Shown one piece after another: positions 52,807 to 62,200 of a DNA stretch of 64,000 bases (positions are counted from its first letter, which is position 1; every line of letters starts with the position of its first letter). This stretch comes from Rickettsiales bacterium (GTDB lineage Bacteria > Pseudomonadota > Alphaproteobacteria > Rickettsiales > JABCZZ01). A model generated the notes under the pieces. It did not search any database and had not been told where the DNA came from. It was given only the letters and a program-made list of their open reading frames with translations. Both the position numbers and the translations under genes were made by a program. The stretch spans positions 248,001 through 312,000 of the forward strand of contig DASTXE010000006.1 in the NCBI GenBank assembly GCA_035765535.1, read 5' to 3'.

Positions 52807-53694
52807 TTAATGCGTTTTCCTGGCAATGACGCAACGCGGCGTCCCTGCCAGATCATTCTTGATTTCATCGACCGTCAGGCCCTGCTGTGCGAGGAACCCC
52901 GCAACCGCATCCGCCTGCCCTTGCCCCACTTCAAACAGGGCATACCCGCCGCTGTTAAGTCTATCCCCCACCTGCGCGGCAAGCGCACGGTAGGAATCCA
53001 TGCCGTCCGTCCCGGAAAACAGGGCGGAGTGCGGTTCGTATTCTGCAACGTCCTGCATCAATTCCGGCAGGTCGCCGCTCGCAATGTAAGGCGGATTGGA
53101 AATAATGAGGTCGAATGTCTCGTTCACTGCGTCACACCAATTGCTTTTTGTGAAACCGGCACGGTCTGCTACTCCATGAGTTTGTGCATTATGGCTTGCC
53201 ACCTGTAAAGCCGGTTCGCTGATATCCACCCCTAGTCCACGCGCCAGTGGCAATTCTTTTAATAGCGCAATAAGCAGACAGGCAGTACCAGTTCCTATGT
53301 CTAATATCCTAATATCCAGTAATGTTAACGGCTTAACCCGTTCTTGAGCTATCTTTTCAGCTCGTTTCAGCGCAGCTTCAACTAAAGTTTCGCTATCGGG
53401 TCTGGGAATAAGTGTATCACGTGTTACAGTAAAATCAAGGCTCCAGAACTCTTTTTTCCCTGTAATATACGCTATCGGTTCATATTTTCCCCGGCGTGTT
53501 ATACACACGTCAAACGCCTCTTTCGCTGCTGCGTCCACAACCTTTCCGGGTTCCAGAAACAGCAGTTCGCGTCTTACTCCCATGGCATGCGAAAGCAGGA
53601 TGGAAGAATCCAGCACGTAACTTTCCAGTCCGGCACCTGCAAGCCTTTGCGCCCCTGATTTTAGCAACCCGCCGATCGTGACCGGATTTTCCAT
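52807..53694 (-). CDS. prmC: Release factor glutamine methyltransferase PrmC
   Basis: PrmC (HemK) methylates the glutamine of the GGQ motif of RF1 and RF2. The 295 residues include an N-terminal helical domain (1-80), Rossmann motif I ILDIGTGTACLLIALL, and the catalytic NPPY in LIISNPPYIAS. A C-terminal GYALFEVGQGQ completes the pattern. In many alphaproteobacteria prfA lies directly upstream; here a deoxyhypusine synthase-like gene lies 7 bp upstream instead, on the same strand. Confidence 0.94.
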   Translation of the reverse strand: MENPVTIGGLLKSGAQRLAGAGLESYVLDSSILLSHAMGVRRELLFLEPGKVVDAAAKEAFDVCITRRGKYEPIAYITGKKEFWSLDFTVTRDTLIPRPDSETLVEAALKRAEKIAQERVKPLTLLDIRILDIGTGTACLLIALLKELPLARGLGVDISEPALQVASHNAQTHGVADRAGFTKSNWCDAVNETFDLIISNPPYIASGDLPELMQDVAEYEPHSALFSGTDGMDSYRALAAQVGDRLNSGGYALFEVGQGQADAVAGFLAQQGLTVDEIKNDLAGTPRCVIARKTH

Positions 53695-53701
53695 TAAAAA
53701 A

Positions 53702-54667
53702 TTATTGGCCCAGAACGTAAGCGAAGATCAGCGGAGCCACGATGGTCGCATCACTGTGGATAACGAATTTCGGAGTGTCGATCTCGAGCTTCCACCAGGT
53801 GATCTTTTCGTTGGGCAGCGCACCGGAATAACCGCCATAGCTTTCCTGCGCGTCCGTGATCTGGCAGAAATAGCCCCAAGCCGGAACGCCGCGCTCAAGG
53901 TCTTTATTCAGCATCGGCACGACGCAGATCGGGAAGTCGCCGGCAATGCCGCCGCCAATCTGGAAGAAGCCAATGCTCTTCTTGGCCGATTGTTCGGTAT
54001 ACCAGTAGGAGATATGCTCCATATACTGCAGGCCGCCCTTCATCACGCTGAATTCCAGCCCGGTTTTCAGGCGGTGCGCAACGAAGAAGTTGCCGAGTGT
54101 CGAGTCTTCCCAGCCCGGAACGTAAATCGGGATGTTCTTCTCCGCCGCCGCCAGCATCCAGCTGTTTTCCTTCGGGATCTGGAACAGTTTCTGGAATTCC
54201 GGGTTCAGCACAACTTTATAGAGATATTCATGCGGGAAGTAGGATTTCTTTTCCGCCTGCGCCTTTTCCCATTCCGCGATCACGAAACCGCCGACGAGGC
54301 GCATTGCTTCCTCTTCCGGAATGCAGGTATCGGTGACGCGGTTCATGTTGGTATCGCAGAGATTCTTTTCATCCTGCGGTGTCAGGTCGCGGTAGTTCGG
54401 AATGCGCTTATAATAATTGTGCGCAACAGCATTGAAGAGATCTTCTTCCAAATTCGCGCCCGTGCAGGAAATAGCAGCCACTTTGCCCTGACGGATCATT
54501 TCCGCCAGCGAAACGCCGAGTTCCGCCGTGCTCATCGCACCGGCGAGCGTCATGAACATAATTCCGCCATCTTCCAGATGCTTACGGTAAGCCGTAGCAG
54601 CCTCACGCAGCGTGGCAGCGTTGAAATGGCGGTAATTTTTATCAATAAACGCGGAAATAGCGGACAT
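53702..54667 (-). CDS. Deoxyhypusine synthase family protein
   Basis: A 321-residue member of the deoxyhypusine synthase fold, NAD-dependent enzymes that move an aminobutyl group from spermidine. The family end motif is present: DAQESYGGYSGALPNEKITW then WK, so K293 matches the catalytic lysine of deoxyhypusine synthase. NAD-binding parts SCTGANLEEDLFN and GDFPICVVPML also fit. True hypusine occurs in archaea and eukaryotes; bacterial homologues more likely make homospermidine or another polyamine derivative, so I keep the name general. It is upstream of prmC by 7 bp. Confidence 0.85.
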   Translation of the reverse strand: MSAISAFIDKNYRHFNAATLREAATAYRKHLEDGGIMFMTLAGAMSTAELGVSLAEMIRQGKVAAISCTGANLEEDLFNAVAHNYYKRIPNYRDLTPQDEKNLCDTNMNRVTDTCIPEEEAMRLVGGFVIAEWEKAQAEKKSYFPHEYLYKVVLNPEFQKLFQIPKENSWMLAAAEKNIPIYVPGWEDSTLGNFFVAHRLKTGLEFSVMKGGLQYMEHISYWYTEQSAKKSIGFFQIGGGIAGDFPICVVPMLNKDLERGVPAWGYFCQITDAQESYGGYSGALPNEKITWWKLEIDTPKFVIHSDATIVAPLIFAYVLGQ

Positions 54668-54847
54668 TACGGGCTCCCTTACAATAACAATGGCAATTGC
54701 CCCCTTTTAATGATTTATCGCAAAAAAGCAAGCCCGCGGTAAGCCTGATAACGCCGCATTCCCGAATTCACCTCGCATTATTTTTCTCGCCCGTAATAAA
54801 ATCTTAATAAACTCATGATATATCTTCCAGAAATGAGGAAGATACCG

Positions 54848-55204
54848 ATGAACGCTATAAGCTATACCGCCATAAAGAAGATTACCATGTCCGAAAACCA
54901 GTTCGATGCGCTGATCGGGCAGCTTAACAGGGGAAACCATGGCTTTGCCGTTTCGCAGGCCGCCATAGACGGGACGATCTTGACTGACCGCAATGGAACG
55001 GAAGCCCTCCATACGATGAAGTATCAGGAAAAAGTGATCATACATTATCTTGAAGGCGGAGCGATTGCCCGGGGAATAGCGCAGAACGAAGCGATTGCCC
55101 GAAGAAACGGCCGCACCTCACCTTATCAGCAGCCTGCGGACGCCTCTTCTCCAATCGCCAGAATCATTTTCTGGCGCATTCAGAAAGAATTGCAAAGCCT
55201 CTAA
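54848..55204 (+). CDS. Unknown small protein (118 aa)
   Basis: A small basic-neutral soluble protein; start at the ATG at 54848, 8 bp after GAGGAA. It begins [19 protein letters not shown] and has a central [25 protein letters not shown] amphipathic helix (read in two pieces). No family is recognised. Its end overlaps the end of icd by four bases, convergent. Confidence 0.6.
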   Translation: MNAISYTAIKKITMSENQFDALIGQLNRGNHGFAVSQAAIDGTILTDRNGTEALHTMKYQEKVIIHYLEGGAIARGIAQNEAIARRNGRTSPYQQPADASSPIARIIFWRIQKELQSL

Positions 55205-56430
55205 GCAGCTCCGCGCGAACGTTCACCGGTTTGCAGGCCCTGCGCCACTTTTTCCATATATTGCTTGGTCGTGAGCCATTTCTGGTCCTTGCCGATCAGC
55301 AGCGCCAGATCCTTGGTCATGAAACCTGCTTCCACTGCCCCGACCGTCGCCTTTTCCAGCCGCTCGGCAAAGGCAACCACTTCCGGTGTCCCGTCGAACT
55401 GACCGCGGTAACGCAACGCCGAAGTCCAGGCGAAGATGGAAGCAATCGGATTCGTGGAGGTTTCCTTGCCCTGCTGGTAATCACGGAAATGGCGTGTAAC
55501 CGTGCCGTGAGCCGCCTCGGTTTCCACCGTCTTGCCATCCGGCGTAATCAGCACGGACGTCATCAACCCCAGCGAACCGAACCCTTGCGCCACAACATCG
55601 GATTCCACATCGCCGTCGTAATTCTTACACGCCCAGATGAAACCGCCCTCGGATTTGATCGCGAACGCAACCAGATCGTCGATCAGGCGATGTTCATAAG
55701 TAAGGCCCGCTTTCTCATATTGCTCCTTGAACTCAGTCTCATAAATCGACTGGAAGATATCCTTGAACCTGCCGTCATATTTCTTGAGGATCGTGTTCTT
55801 GGTGCAGAAATAGACCGGCAACTTAGACAGCAGCCCATAATTAAAACAGGTGCGCGCGAACCCGATGATGGATTCGTCCATATTATACATGGCCATCGCC
55901 ACGCCGCGTCCCGGAAAATCAAATACATCGTATTCCGTAGGCTCGGCACCGCTGGAAGGAGTAAATTTAATGGTTACCCTGCCCGGTTCCTGCACGACGA
56001 AATCTGTCGCCTTGTACTGGTCGCCAAACGCATGACGGCCGACGATGATAGGTTTCGCCCACCCTTGCACATAACGCGGCACGTTGCGGCAGATAATCGG
56101 CTCGCGGAAAATCGTACCATCCAGCACATTGCGGATCGTGCCGTTGGGTGATTTCCACATCTGCTTGAGGCCAAATTCTTTCACGCGCGCTTCGTCCGGT
56201 GTGATAGTAGCGCATTTCACGCCCACACCGTATTCCTTGATCGCATGAGCGGCATCAAAAGTCACCTTGTCGTCCGTGCGATCACGATTCTGGATGCTCA
56301 GATCAAAATATTTCAAATCGATGTCGAGATATGGTAGGATGAGCATATCCTTGATGAATCTCCAGATGACATGCGTCATCTCATCACCGTCAATTTCCAC
56401 TACCGGGGTTTTAACCTTAATTTTTGCCAT
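55201..56430 (-). CDS. icd: NADP-dependent isocitrate dehydrogenase
   Basis: A 409-residue enzyme of the homodimeric (eukaryote-like) NADP IDH group common in alphaproteobacteria; it converts isocitrate to 2-oxoglutarate in the citric acid cycle. Substrate and metal sites are seen in [22 protein letters not shown] start, [25 protein letters not shown] and [21 protein letters not shown] (each read in part). It is monocistronic in appearance; its ATG overlaps the start of the TPR gene on the other strand. Confidence 0.95.
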   Translation of the reverse strand: MAKIKVKTPVVEIDGDEMTHVIWRFIKDMLILPYLDIDLKYFDLSIQNRDRTDDKVTFDAAHAIKEYGVGVKCATITPDEARVKEFGLKQMWKSPNGTIRNVLDGTIFREPIICRNVPRYVQGWAKPIIVGRHAFGDQYKATDFVVQEPGRVTIKFTPSSGAEPTEYDVFDFPGRGVAMAMYNMDESIIGFARTCFNYGLLSKLPVYFCTKNTILKKYDGRFKDIFQSIYETEFKEQYEKAGLTYEHRLIDDLVAFAIKSEGGFIWACKNYDGDVESDVVAQGFGSLGLMTSVLITPDGKTVETEAAHGTVTRHFRDYQQGKETSTNPIASIFAWTSALRYRGQFDGTPEVVAFAERLEKATVGAVEAGFMTKDLALLIGKDQKWLTTKQYMEKVAQGLQTGERSRGAA

Positions 56431-57286
56431 GTCATTCTCTCCAGACGCTTCTTACGAAAAGGATAATAAAGAGACGGGTAACGGGTGGCAAGCAGCAAGT
56501 GCCGGAACTTATGCTGCAGCGCAAAAAGCAGGGCAGTGCGAAACTGCCGAAATAAAAACGAATTATACCACAAAAAGGACGGATTGTCACCCCGTTCCTC
56601 CCTCATCGCCATTACCGTGCGATGCATACCATCACCACTACCATTACCAGGCTTCTGCACAATATCTGTGGCTGGCGCATACGCTGCATCTGCTTGGCAA
56701 TAAAGAGGAGGCAAAACGCGCCTACGATAAGGCTATTTTTCAGGACCACTTCAACGACTTAGCACTCACAGGCAGAAAACGGTTGCTGTCGGGAGATGCC
56801 GCTCTGGACAACATAACGGGCTATACGAAACATCCTCTTCTTGACGCAGATTTTTGCTCTGCAATAGGGGAACCAGCGACTCTTGAAACAGAAGCACATG
56901 ACAAGGCCGCCATCTTTTTCGAAAAACAGGATTATGAACAGGCTTTAGAAATCGTGCCTGCCAATGAACATAGCAATAGCCGTTTCCTGAGAGGAAGATG
57001 CCTGATGCTGATGGGTCACCCTCAAGCAGCAGCAGAAGAATTTTCCCACGCTATCCGGCTCTCTCATATTAACCATGACGCCTATCACCGCTTCGCATCC
57101 GCACGGCACTGCGCCCGGGCGGAGCAATGGCTGGCGGCAGGAGATATTGAACTTGCCATTTCCGGCTTCACCAAAGCGCTGGATCTATTTTCCGGCAACC
57201 AGGATGCCCGCCGCCTGCGCGCGCAATGTTATCATAGCAAGAGCAATCAGAGATTAGCCGAAGCAGACGAAGCCTGCCTTTTCTAG
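56429..57286 (+). CDS. TPR-like protein of unknown role
   Basis: A 285-residue protein with several tetratricopeptide-type helices (for example [37 protein letters not shown] and [17 protein letters not shown]) after an N-terminal polar part with a HHHYHY cluster. The start at 56429 has no ribosome binding site and is immediately next to the icd ATG on the opposite strand, so the true start may lie inside. No signal peptide. It converges on the next gene with a 4-bp gap. Confidence 0.62.
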   Translation: MSFSPDASYEKDNKETGNGWQAASAGTYAAAQKAGQCETAEIKTNYTTKRTDCHPVPPSSPLPCDAYHHHYHYQASAQYLWLAHTLHLLGNKEEAKRAYDKAIFQDHFNDLALTGRKRLLSGDAALDNITGYTKHPLLDADFCSAIGEPATLETEAHDKAAIFFEKQDYEQALEIVPANEHSNSRFLRGRCLMLMGHPQAAAEEFSHAIRLSHINHDAYHRFASARHCARAEQWLAAGDIELAISGFTKALDLFSGNQDARRLRAQCYHSKSNQRLAEADEACLF

Positions 57287-57290
57287 TGAT

Positions 57291-57935
57291 TTAACCGATA
57301 GTTCTTTCTTGTCCGCTGCTTTGTGCCGCTTTTTGCTGCCATTTGCCACCGCTGTTTTCTTGGGTGGAACCGGCCGGACCGGCCGGAATTGCCGAACCAC
57401 CTGTCATTTGCAGGCCCGGGGCAGACTGGAGCAGACCACTCTCATCGTTGATATCCAGTATGCCGCTTTGTGGCGATACGCCCAGAGGAGGCGCTGTCTC
57501 TTGCTTGTCTGCTTCATTATTCTTAGATTTAATTCCGAACAAGGTTGCAGCTGACTGCAAAGGATGCCGCACCATATCAGTGGGGCGTTCTATGTCTTTA
57601 CCTCTGATCCACCCAAGTGTTCCCAGCGCCAGCGCTCCTGCTGCAGCCGCAATCGCAGTATTTTTCTGCTTGAAGGCGCCCACGCCAGACTTAATTGCCT
57701 TCTGCAGAAAATTACCGTCAGCAGGCAATTGCTCCCTGCCCTTACCGGTCACCAGATTATAAAGCAACGGAACCCGTATCGCGAGATCAGCGCCTACGAA
57801 GGCAGCAATCCCGGCAACCGTCAGACGCGATCCTGTGCGTTGCTGATGCTCCTTCTGCTCCTGCCCATCTTGCCCTGCCCTGTTTTTCGGCGAAGCATTC
57901 CCTGCGGATGCTGTTTGGTTCGTGACCTCAGCCAT
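57291..57935 (-). CDS. Unknown protein with a membrane hairpin
   Basis: A 214-residue protein; AGGA is 8 bp before the ATG at 57935. After a polar MAEVTNQTAS-type start and Gln/Glu linker come two hydrophobic stretches (about 41-58, VAGIAAFVGADLAIRVPLL, and 92-108, NTAIAAAAGALALGTLGW), then a polar Gly/Pro/Ser tail. The design (MAE start, linker, two helices, disordered tail) is like the unknown genes at 15.4 and 21.8 kb. Family not recognised. Confidence 0.6.
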   Translation of the reverse strand: MAEVTNQTASAGNASPKNRAGQDGQEQKEHQQRTGSRLTVAGIAAFVGADLAIRVPLLYNLVTGKGREQLPADGNFLQKAIKSGVGAFKQKNTAIAAAAGALALGTLGWIRGKDIERPTDMVRHPLQSAATLFGIKSKNNEADKQETAPPLGVSPQSGILDINDESGLLQSAPGLQMTGGSAIPAGPAGSTQENSGGKWQQKAAQSSGQERTIG

Positions 57936-58009
57936 GTTCTTTATCCTTATGAAATAGAACACAACTATAACACACAGGCATGCCCACGCGCATGAAGATT
58001 ATATGACAA

Positions 58010-59107
58010 TCACTGTCTCATTATGTGCCGCCCCGGAGCAATATGATCCCCCATATTCCAGAGGCTTACCGCAATCAGAACGAGCGCATTAGCATACATC
58101 AGTGCAATGACCCAAGGGTGCTGCACGGCAAGGTTCAGGAAACCGACCGAAGCTGCAAGCGCCACAACCGCAATACCGATGACCGCGCAGATCCTGCGCC
58201 ACTGGCCACGGCGGTTGAACTGCCCGGTCAGCAGCACTCCCATCGACAGGAGCGTCAAGGCCAGCGGGAAAAGCGGCCAGCTCAACCTGTTATTGCCTTC
58301 CGCCACGAGCCTTGCGGCCTCAATACCCACTGCTCCCTTGGGATATAGCAGCTCCCACAGAAACATTTCCTCCGGCTGGCGCTCGCGTGCGCCTTCTGCC
58401 GAAGCGTAAAAACTGATATCGAGCGTATACTGGTCGAAATTCAAGAATGAAAGCTTGCCATTCTCCACTTCCTGGCGGTTGCCGTTATAAAGGATGAAGC
58501 GCGGCCCCTGCGCAGTCTGCTGAAGCTTCCCCTCTTCCGCCATCATGGTCACCGGCGGCTTTTTCGTATCGCGGCTGTCATGCACAATAATGCCATGCAG
58601 TATGCTGTTCTTATCGCGGTCGTGAATGTAAACGGTCAATCCGTCTACAGGAGTATTGAACACGTCTTCCTGCAGCAGCAGCGACGCATAATTATCGCGC
58701 AGAAAAGATTGCATATTCTTGAACTCGCGATAACTGACAGGCAGCAGGTAGAGTGAGATAAGGTAGCAGATCAGCGTAGCGACAACCGCAACATTAACCG
58801 CAGGCCGGGCAACCTGAAACCGGCTCAGCCCCGCCCCCGACAGTACCAGCAATTCGCTATCCATCATCAGGCGGTAATAGACGAACAGCACCGCGCACAA
58901 TATGGCAAACGGAATGACAAACAGCATCAGCGACGGCACCAGCATCAGCGTCAGCTCGAGAAAACTAACGAACGATAAGCCTCGATCCACAATGAAATCG
59001 ATAAAGCGAAGAGCTTGCGTAAGCCAGATTATGCTGGTAAGGCTCAAGGTTATAAGCGTTGCCGCCTGGGCAAGCTGTTTCATGATATAAATATTGTAAC
59101 GATGCAT
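58010..59107 (-). CDS. lptF: LPS export permease LptF
   Basis: LptF, with LptG, forms the permease part of the inner-membrane LPS extractor powered by LptB. The 365 residues show three N-terminal helices, a periplasmic jellyroll domain (about 130-270, YIHDRDKNSILHGIIVHDSR and related strands), and three C-terminal helices. The N-terminal MDSELLVLSGAGLS motif marks YjgP/YjgQ proteins. It diverges from pepA with 11 bp between starts, the same arrangement as in E. coli. No good Shine-Dalgarno is seen. LptG is not next to it in the window. Confidence 0.93.
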   Translation of the reverse strand: MHRYNIYIMKQLAQAATLITLSLTSIIWLTQALRFIDFIVDRGLSFVSFLELTLMLVPSLMLFVIPFAILCAVLFVYYRLMMDSELLVLSGAGLSRFQVARPAVNVAVVATLICYLISLYLLPVSYREFKNMQSFLRDNYASLLLQEDVFNTPVDGLTVYIHDRDKNSILHGIIVHDSRDTKKPPVTMMAEEGKLQQTAQGPRFILYNGNRQEVENGKLSFLNFDQYTLDISFYASAEGARERQPEEMFLWELLYPKGAVGIEAARLVAEGNNRLSWPLFPLALTLLSMGVLLTGQFNRRGQWRRICAVIGIAVVALAASVGFLNLAVQHPWVIALMYANALVLIAVSLWNMGDHIAPGRHIMRQ

Positions 59108-59118
59108 AGGGGTTCAAT

Positions 59119-60642
59119 ATGATCACTGTCTCTTTCGCCGAACATACGACCGATAAGGAAAATGCAAAAGTAAAATCTTCATTCGATACGCTCGTAGCGC
59201 TGGTCGGCGATGGCGGTAAACTTCTGCCCGCCGCTGCTGCGCTGGATAAAATGACGGGCGGCGCGGTAAAAACGGCGGTCGCGGCAGGTAAATTCACCGG
59301 CAAGAAAGGCCAGACGCTTTCCATAGTAGCGCCTCACGGGCTGAGCGTGCAGCGTCTCGTGCTGCTGGGCATCGGCAAAGAAAAGGAATTCGACCTGCTG
59401 GCAGCTCAGTCCGCAGGCGGCAAGCTCACGGGCCATCTCAACAGCGCAGGCGTTAAGAAAGCCCGCCTGATTGTAGACGCTATCACGGGCGTCAAAATCA
59501 GCGCAGATTCCATCGCGGCTAATATCGCATACGGCGCAAAACTGCGCGCTTACAGCTTTGACAAATACCACACCACGAAGAAAGCTGAAGAAAAGCCGAC
59601 GCTTGCAGCAATCGAAGTCGTGGTAAAAGACGCAAAATCTGCAGGCAAACAGTTTGATGTCTTTGAGAAAATCGTCGCAGGTGTTTTCTTCACGCGTGAT
59701 CTGGTCAGCGAACCGGCAAACGTTATCTATCCTGAATCGCTGGCAGAACGCTGCAAGGAACTGACTGCGCTCGGCGTCACGGTGGAAGTATTGAGTGCCG
59801 CAATGATGAAAAAGCTCGGCATGGGCTCGCTGCTCGGCGTTGCCCAGGGCAGCGTACGCGAAGCGAAACTCGTCGTGATGCAGTGGAAAGGCGGCAGCAA
59901 GTCTGACGCTCCGCTCGCTTTCGTCGGCAAGGGCGTGACGTTCGACACGGGCGGCATCAGCATCAAACCCGCTGGCAATATGTGGGACATGAAATATGAT
60001 ATGGCAGGTGCAGGCGCAGTGATCGGTCTTATCAAAGCACTCGCAGGCCGCAAGGCGAAAGTGAACGCGGTTGGTGTTGTCGGCCTCGTGGAAAACATGC
60101 CGGATGGCAACGCGCAGCGCCCGGGCGACGTAGTGACTTCTATGTCCGGTCAGACGATTGAAGTGCTGAATACCGATGCGGAAGGCCGCCTCGTGCTGGC
60201 GGATGCGCTGTGGTACACACAGGAACGCTTCAATCCCGCTTTCGTGATCGACCTCGCAACGCTGACCGGTGCTATCGTTGTCGCACTCGGCACCAGCCGC
60301 GCAGGCCTCTTCTCCAACAACGACAAACTGGCCGATCAGCTTTTCGCTTCCGGTAAAAAAGCCGGGGAAGAAGTATGGCGCCTGCCGCTCGCAGATGTGT
60401 ACGACAAGCAGATCAACTCCGACATCGCCGACATGCAGAATATTGGCAAAGACCGCGAAGCCGGCAGCATTACCGCCGCACAATTCCTGCAGCGCTTCAT
60501 TAAAGACAAGAAAACCCCGTGGGTGCATCTGGACATCGCCGGTATGGCCTGGGCGCATGGCGATCTGGACGTCACCCCCAAAGGCGCGACCGGCTACGGC
60601 ATCCGCCTGCTGAACCAGCTCGTAGCGGATTACTACGAGTAA
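59119..60642 (+). CDS. pepA: Leucyl aminopeptidase PepA (M17)
   Basis: A 507-residue M17 metallopeptidase that removes N-terminal residues from peptides in the cytoplasm; in E. coli it also binds DNA in carAB control and Xer recombination. The two-metal site and active site are seen in GKGVTFDTGGISIKP, DMAGAGAV and NTDAEGRLVLADAL. AGGGG is 7 bp before the ATG. A terminator follows 20 bp after the stop. Confidence 0.95.
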   Translation: MITVSFAEHTTDKENAKVKSSFDTLVALVGDGGKLLPAAAALDKMTGGAVKTAVAAGKFTGKKGQTLSIVAPHGLSVQRLVLLGIGKEKEFDLLAAQSAGGKLTGHLNSAGVKKARLIVDAITGVKISADSIAANIAYGAKLRAYSFDKYHTTKKAEEKPTLAAIEVVVKDAKSAGKQFDVFEKIVAGVFFTRDLVSEPANVIYPESLAERCKELTALGVTVEVLSAAMMKKLGMGSLLGVAQGSVREAKLVVMQWKGGSKSDAPLAFVGKGVTFDTGGISIKPAGNMWDMKYDMAGAGAVIGLIKALAGRKAKVNAVGVVGLVENMPDGNAQRPGDVVTSMSGQTIEVLNTDAEGRLVLADALWYTQERFNPAFVIDLATLTGAIVVALGTSRAGLFSNNDKLADQLFASGKKAGEEVWRLPLADVYDKQINSDIADMQNIGKDREAGSITAAQFLQRFIKDKKTPWVHLDIAGMAWAHGDLDVTPKGATGYGIRLLNQLVADYYE

Positions 60643-60662
60643 GCTCAGAAAAGAGCGCATAC

Positions 60663-60702
60663 AAAAAAGCCATCCCGGGAAACTGGGATGGCTTTTTCTT
60701 TT
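60663..60702 (+). terminator. Intrinsic terminator of pepA
   Basis: A 13-bp perfect stem (AAAAAGCCATCCC at 60664-60676 with 60685-60697) and 8-nt loop, followed by CTTTT. It lies 21 bp after the pepA stop. As the stem begins with A residues, it may also end transcription of ugd from the other strand. Confidence 0.92.
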
Positions 60703-60718
60703 AAGATATTTTGCTAAC

Positions 60719-60787
60719 GTCATCCCGCTGCTTGACAGCGGGATCTCATCCAACGACTGAGATGCCGTGGTCAAGCCACGGCATGAC
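60719..60787. repeat. Cloverleaf-like palindromic repeat element
   Basis: A 69-bp structure between pepA and ugd. An outer GTCAT/ATGAC stem encloses three hairpins: ATCCCGCTG-CTTGA-CAGCGGGAT (60722-60744), ATCTCA...TGAGAT (60743-60763) and ATGCCGTGG-TCAAG-CCACGGCAT (60762-60784). The two long hairpins share the loop TCAAG/CTTGA in inverse form. Short GC-rich units like this are spread through some alphaproteobacterial genomes (for example Wolbachia-type repeats); only this copy is in the window. Confidence 0.7.
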
Positions 60788-60806
60788 ATCTGAGCATAAT
60801 GATAGA

Positions 60807-62189
60807 CTACTTGGAAGCTTTGGTAGCCGTACCGCTATTGGTCGCAAGATGTATCCGGCCTTCCTGCACTTCCACCGGCGGCCTGCCGACGGAGTAATAG
60901 TTCAGCCCTGCCCGCTTCATTTCGTCACGCTTATAGATATTGCGAAGATCAACAACAGTCGACAATTTCAGCAGGCTCTTCACCTTCTCCAAGTCAAGGC
61001 GCAGGAACTCATTCCACTCCGTCAGGATGACAAGTATATCCGCACCTTCCATGGTTTCATAGGCTTCGCTGCACCAGTCGATCTTACCTGTGAGCAGCTT
61101 TTTCGCCTCATTCATACCCTGCGGGTCATATACCCTGACCTTCGCCTGCCCGTTCAGCAGTTCGGGAATAATGACAAGGCTTGCACTGTCGCGCATATCG
61201 TCCGTGCCCGGCTTGAACGTAAGCCCCAGCACCGCAACGGTCTTATTGCGCAAGTTGCCGCCGCACGCTTCAATGATCTTTTCCGTCATGCGGTATTTGC
61301 GAAGATCGTTCGACAGCACGACCGCTTCCACAATGCGCGAGTTGATCCCTGCCGACTCCGCCATCTTCACGAGCGCCAGCGTATCTTTCGGGAAGCACGA
61401 GCCGCCGAAGCCCGGTCCCGGTTCCAGATAGCGCCTGCCGATGCGGCTGTCCATGCCCATGCCCTGCGCCACATCCACGATGTTCGCGCCGAGCCTTTCG
61501 CACAGATCCGCCATCTCGTTAACGAAAGCAATCTTCGTAGCCAGGAAGCTGTTAGCTGCGTATTTGATTAATTCCGAAGACTCAATCGAAGTAAATAGAA
61601 TCGGCGTATTGGTAAGCTTAAGCGGGCGATACAATTCGGAAATAATATCTTCCGCACGTTTGCTTTCCACGCCTACGATTACGCGGTCGGGACGCATGAA
61701 ATCTTCAATGGCCGAACCTTCACGCAGGAACTCAGGATTGGAAGCCACATCAAAATCGAGCGATGGATTCGCTTCGCGCATCACTTCCGCAATCTTTCTG
61801 CCCGTACCAGCCGGAACGGTGGATTTTGTCACGACGAGAATATATTTTTCACTTGAACGCGCGATCTCAGCCGCCGCTGCGAATACATAGGAAAGATCCG
61901 CATAGCCGTAGCTGTCATCATAACGCGTCGGCGTTCCCACTGCGATGAATACCACGTCCGCATCCTTGAGCGCACCTGCGAGATCGTCGCTGAAAAACAG
62001 CCTTCCCGCTTTAACGTTGGCATGCATCAGGCTGTCCAGGCCAGGCTCATAAATCGGCACCTGACCGGCATTAAGCTTTTCTATCTTGCTTTTGTCCTTA
62101 TCGACGCAAGTTACGGTAAATCCGAATTCTGAAAAACATACACCCGATACAAGACCGACATAGCCGGTTCCGACACATACAATCTTCAT
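60807..62189 (-). CDS. ugd: UDP-glucose 6-dehydrogenase
   Basis: A 460-residue NAD-dependent enzyme making UDP-glucuronate for surface polysaccharide. N-terminal GTGYVGLVSGVCFSEFG binds NAD, the catalytic cysteine is in GPGFGGSCFPKDTLAL (about residue 265), and the central FVNEMADLCERLGANI helix is typical. It is 11 bp downstream of galU, which makes its substrate, so the pair forms an operon from glucose-1-phosphate to UDP-glucuronate. Confidence 0.96.
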   Translation of the reverse strand: MKIVCVGTGYVGLVSGVCFSEFGFTVTCVDKDKSKIEKLNAGQVPIYEPGLDSLMHANVKAGRLFFSDDLAGALKDADVVFIAVGTPTRYDDSYGYADLSYVFAAAAEIARSSEKYILVVTKSTVPAGTGRKIAEVMREANPSLDFDVASNPEFLREGSAIEDFMRPDRVIVGVESKRAEDIISELYRPLKLTNTPILFTSIESSELIKYAANSFLATKIAFVNEMADLCERLGANIVDVAQGMGMDSRIGRRYLEPGPGFGGSCFPKDTLALVKMAESAGINSRIVEAVVLSNDLRKYRMTEKIIEACGGNLRNKTVAVLGLTFKPGTDDMRDSASLVIIPELLNGQAKVRVYDPQGMNEAKKLLTGKIDWCSEAYETMEGADILVILTEWNEFLRLDLEKVKSLLKLSTVVDLRNIYKRDEMKRAGLNYYSVGRPPVEVQEGRIHLATNSGTATKASK

Positions 62190-62200
62190 TTTACGTCATC

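Noticed and set aside
53678..54742. A 354-codon plus-strand frame over the deoxyhypusine synthase-like gene
   Set aside because: Antisense to a clear enzyme; composition rich in Arg and His, as typical of mirror frames.
55231..56151. A 306-codon plus-strand frame over icd
   Set aside because: Antisense to a highly conserved gene; no domain.
59179..60789. A 536-codon open frame on the minus strand over pepA
   Set aside because: It lies wholly against pepA, has a His/Phe/Arg-rich composition with no domain, and arises from codon bias of the real gene.
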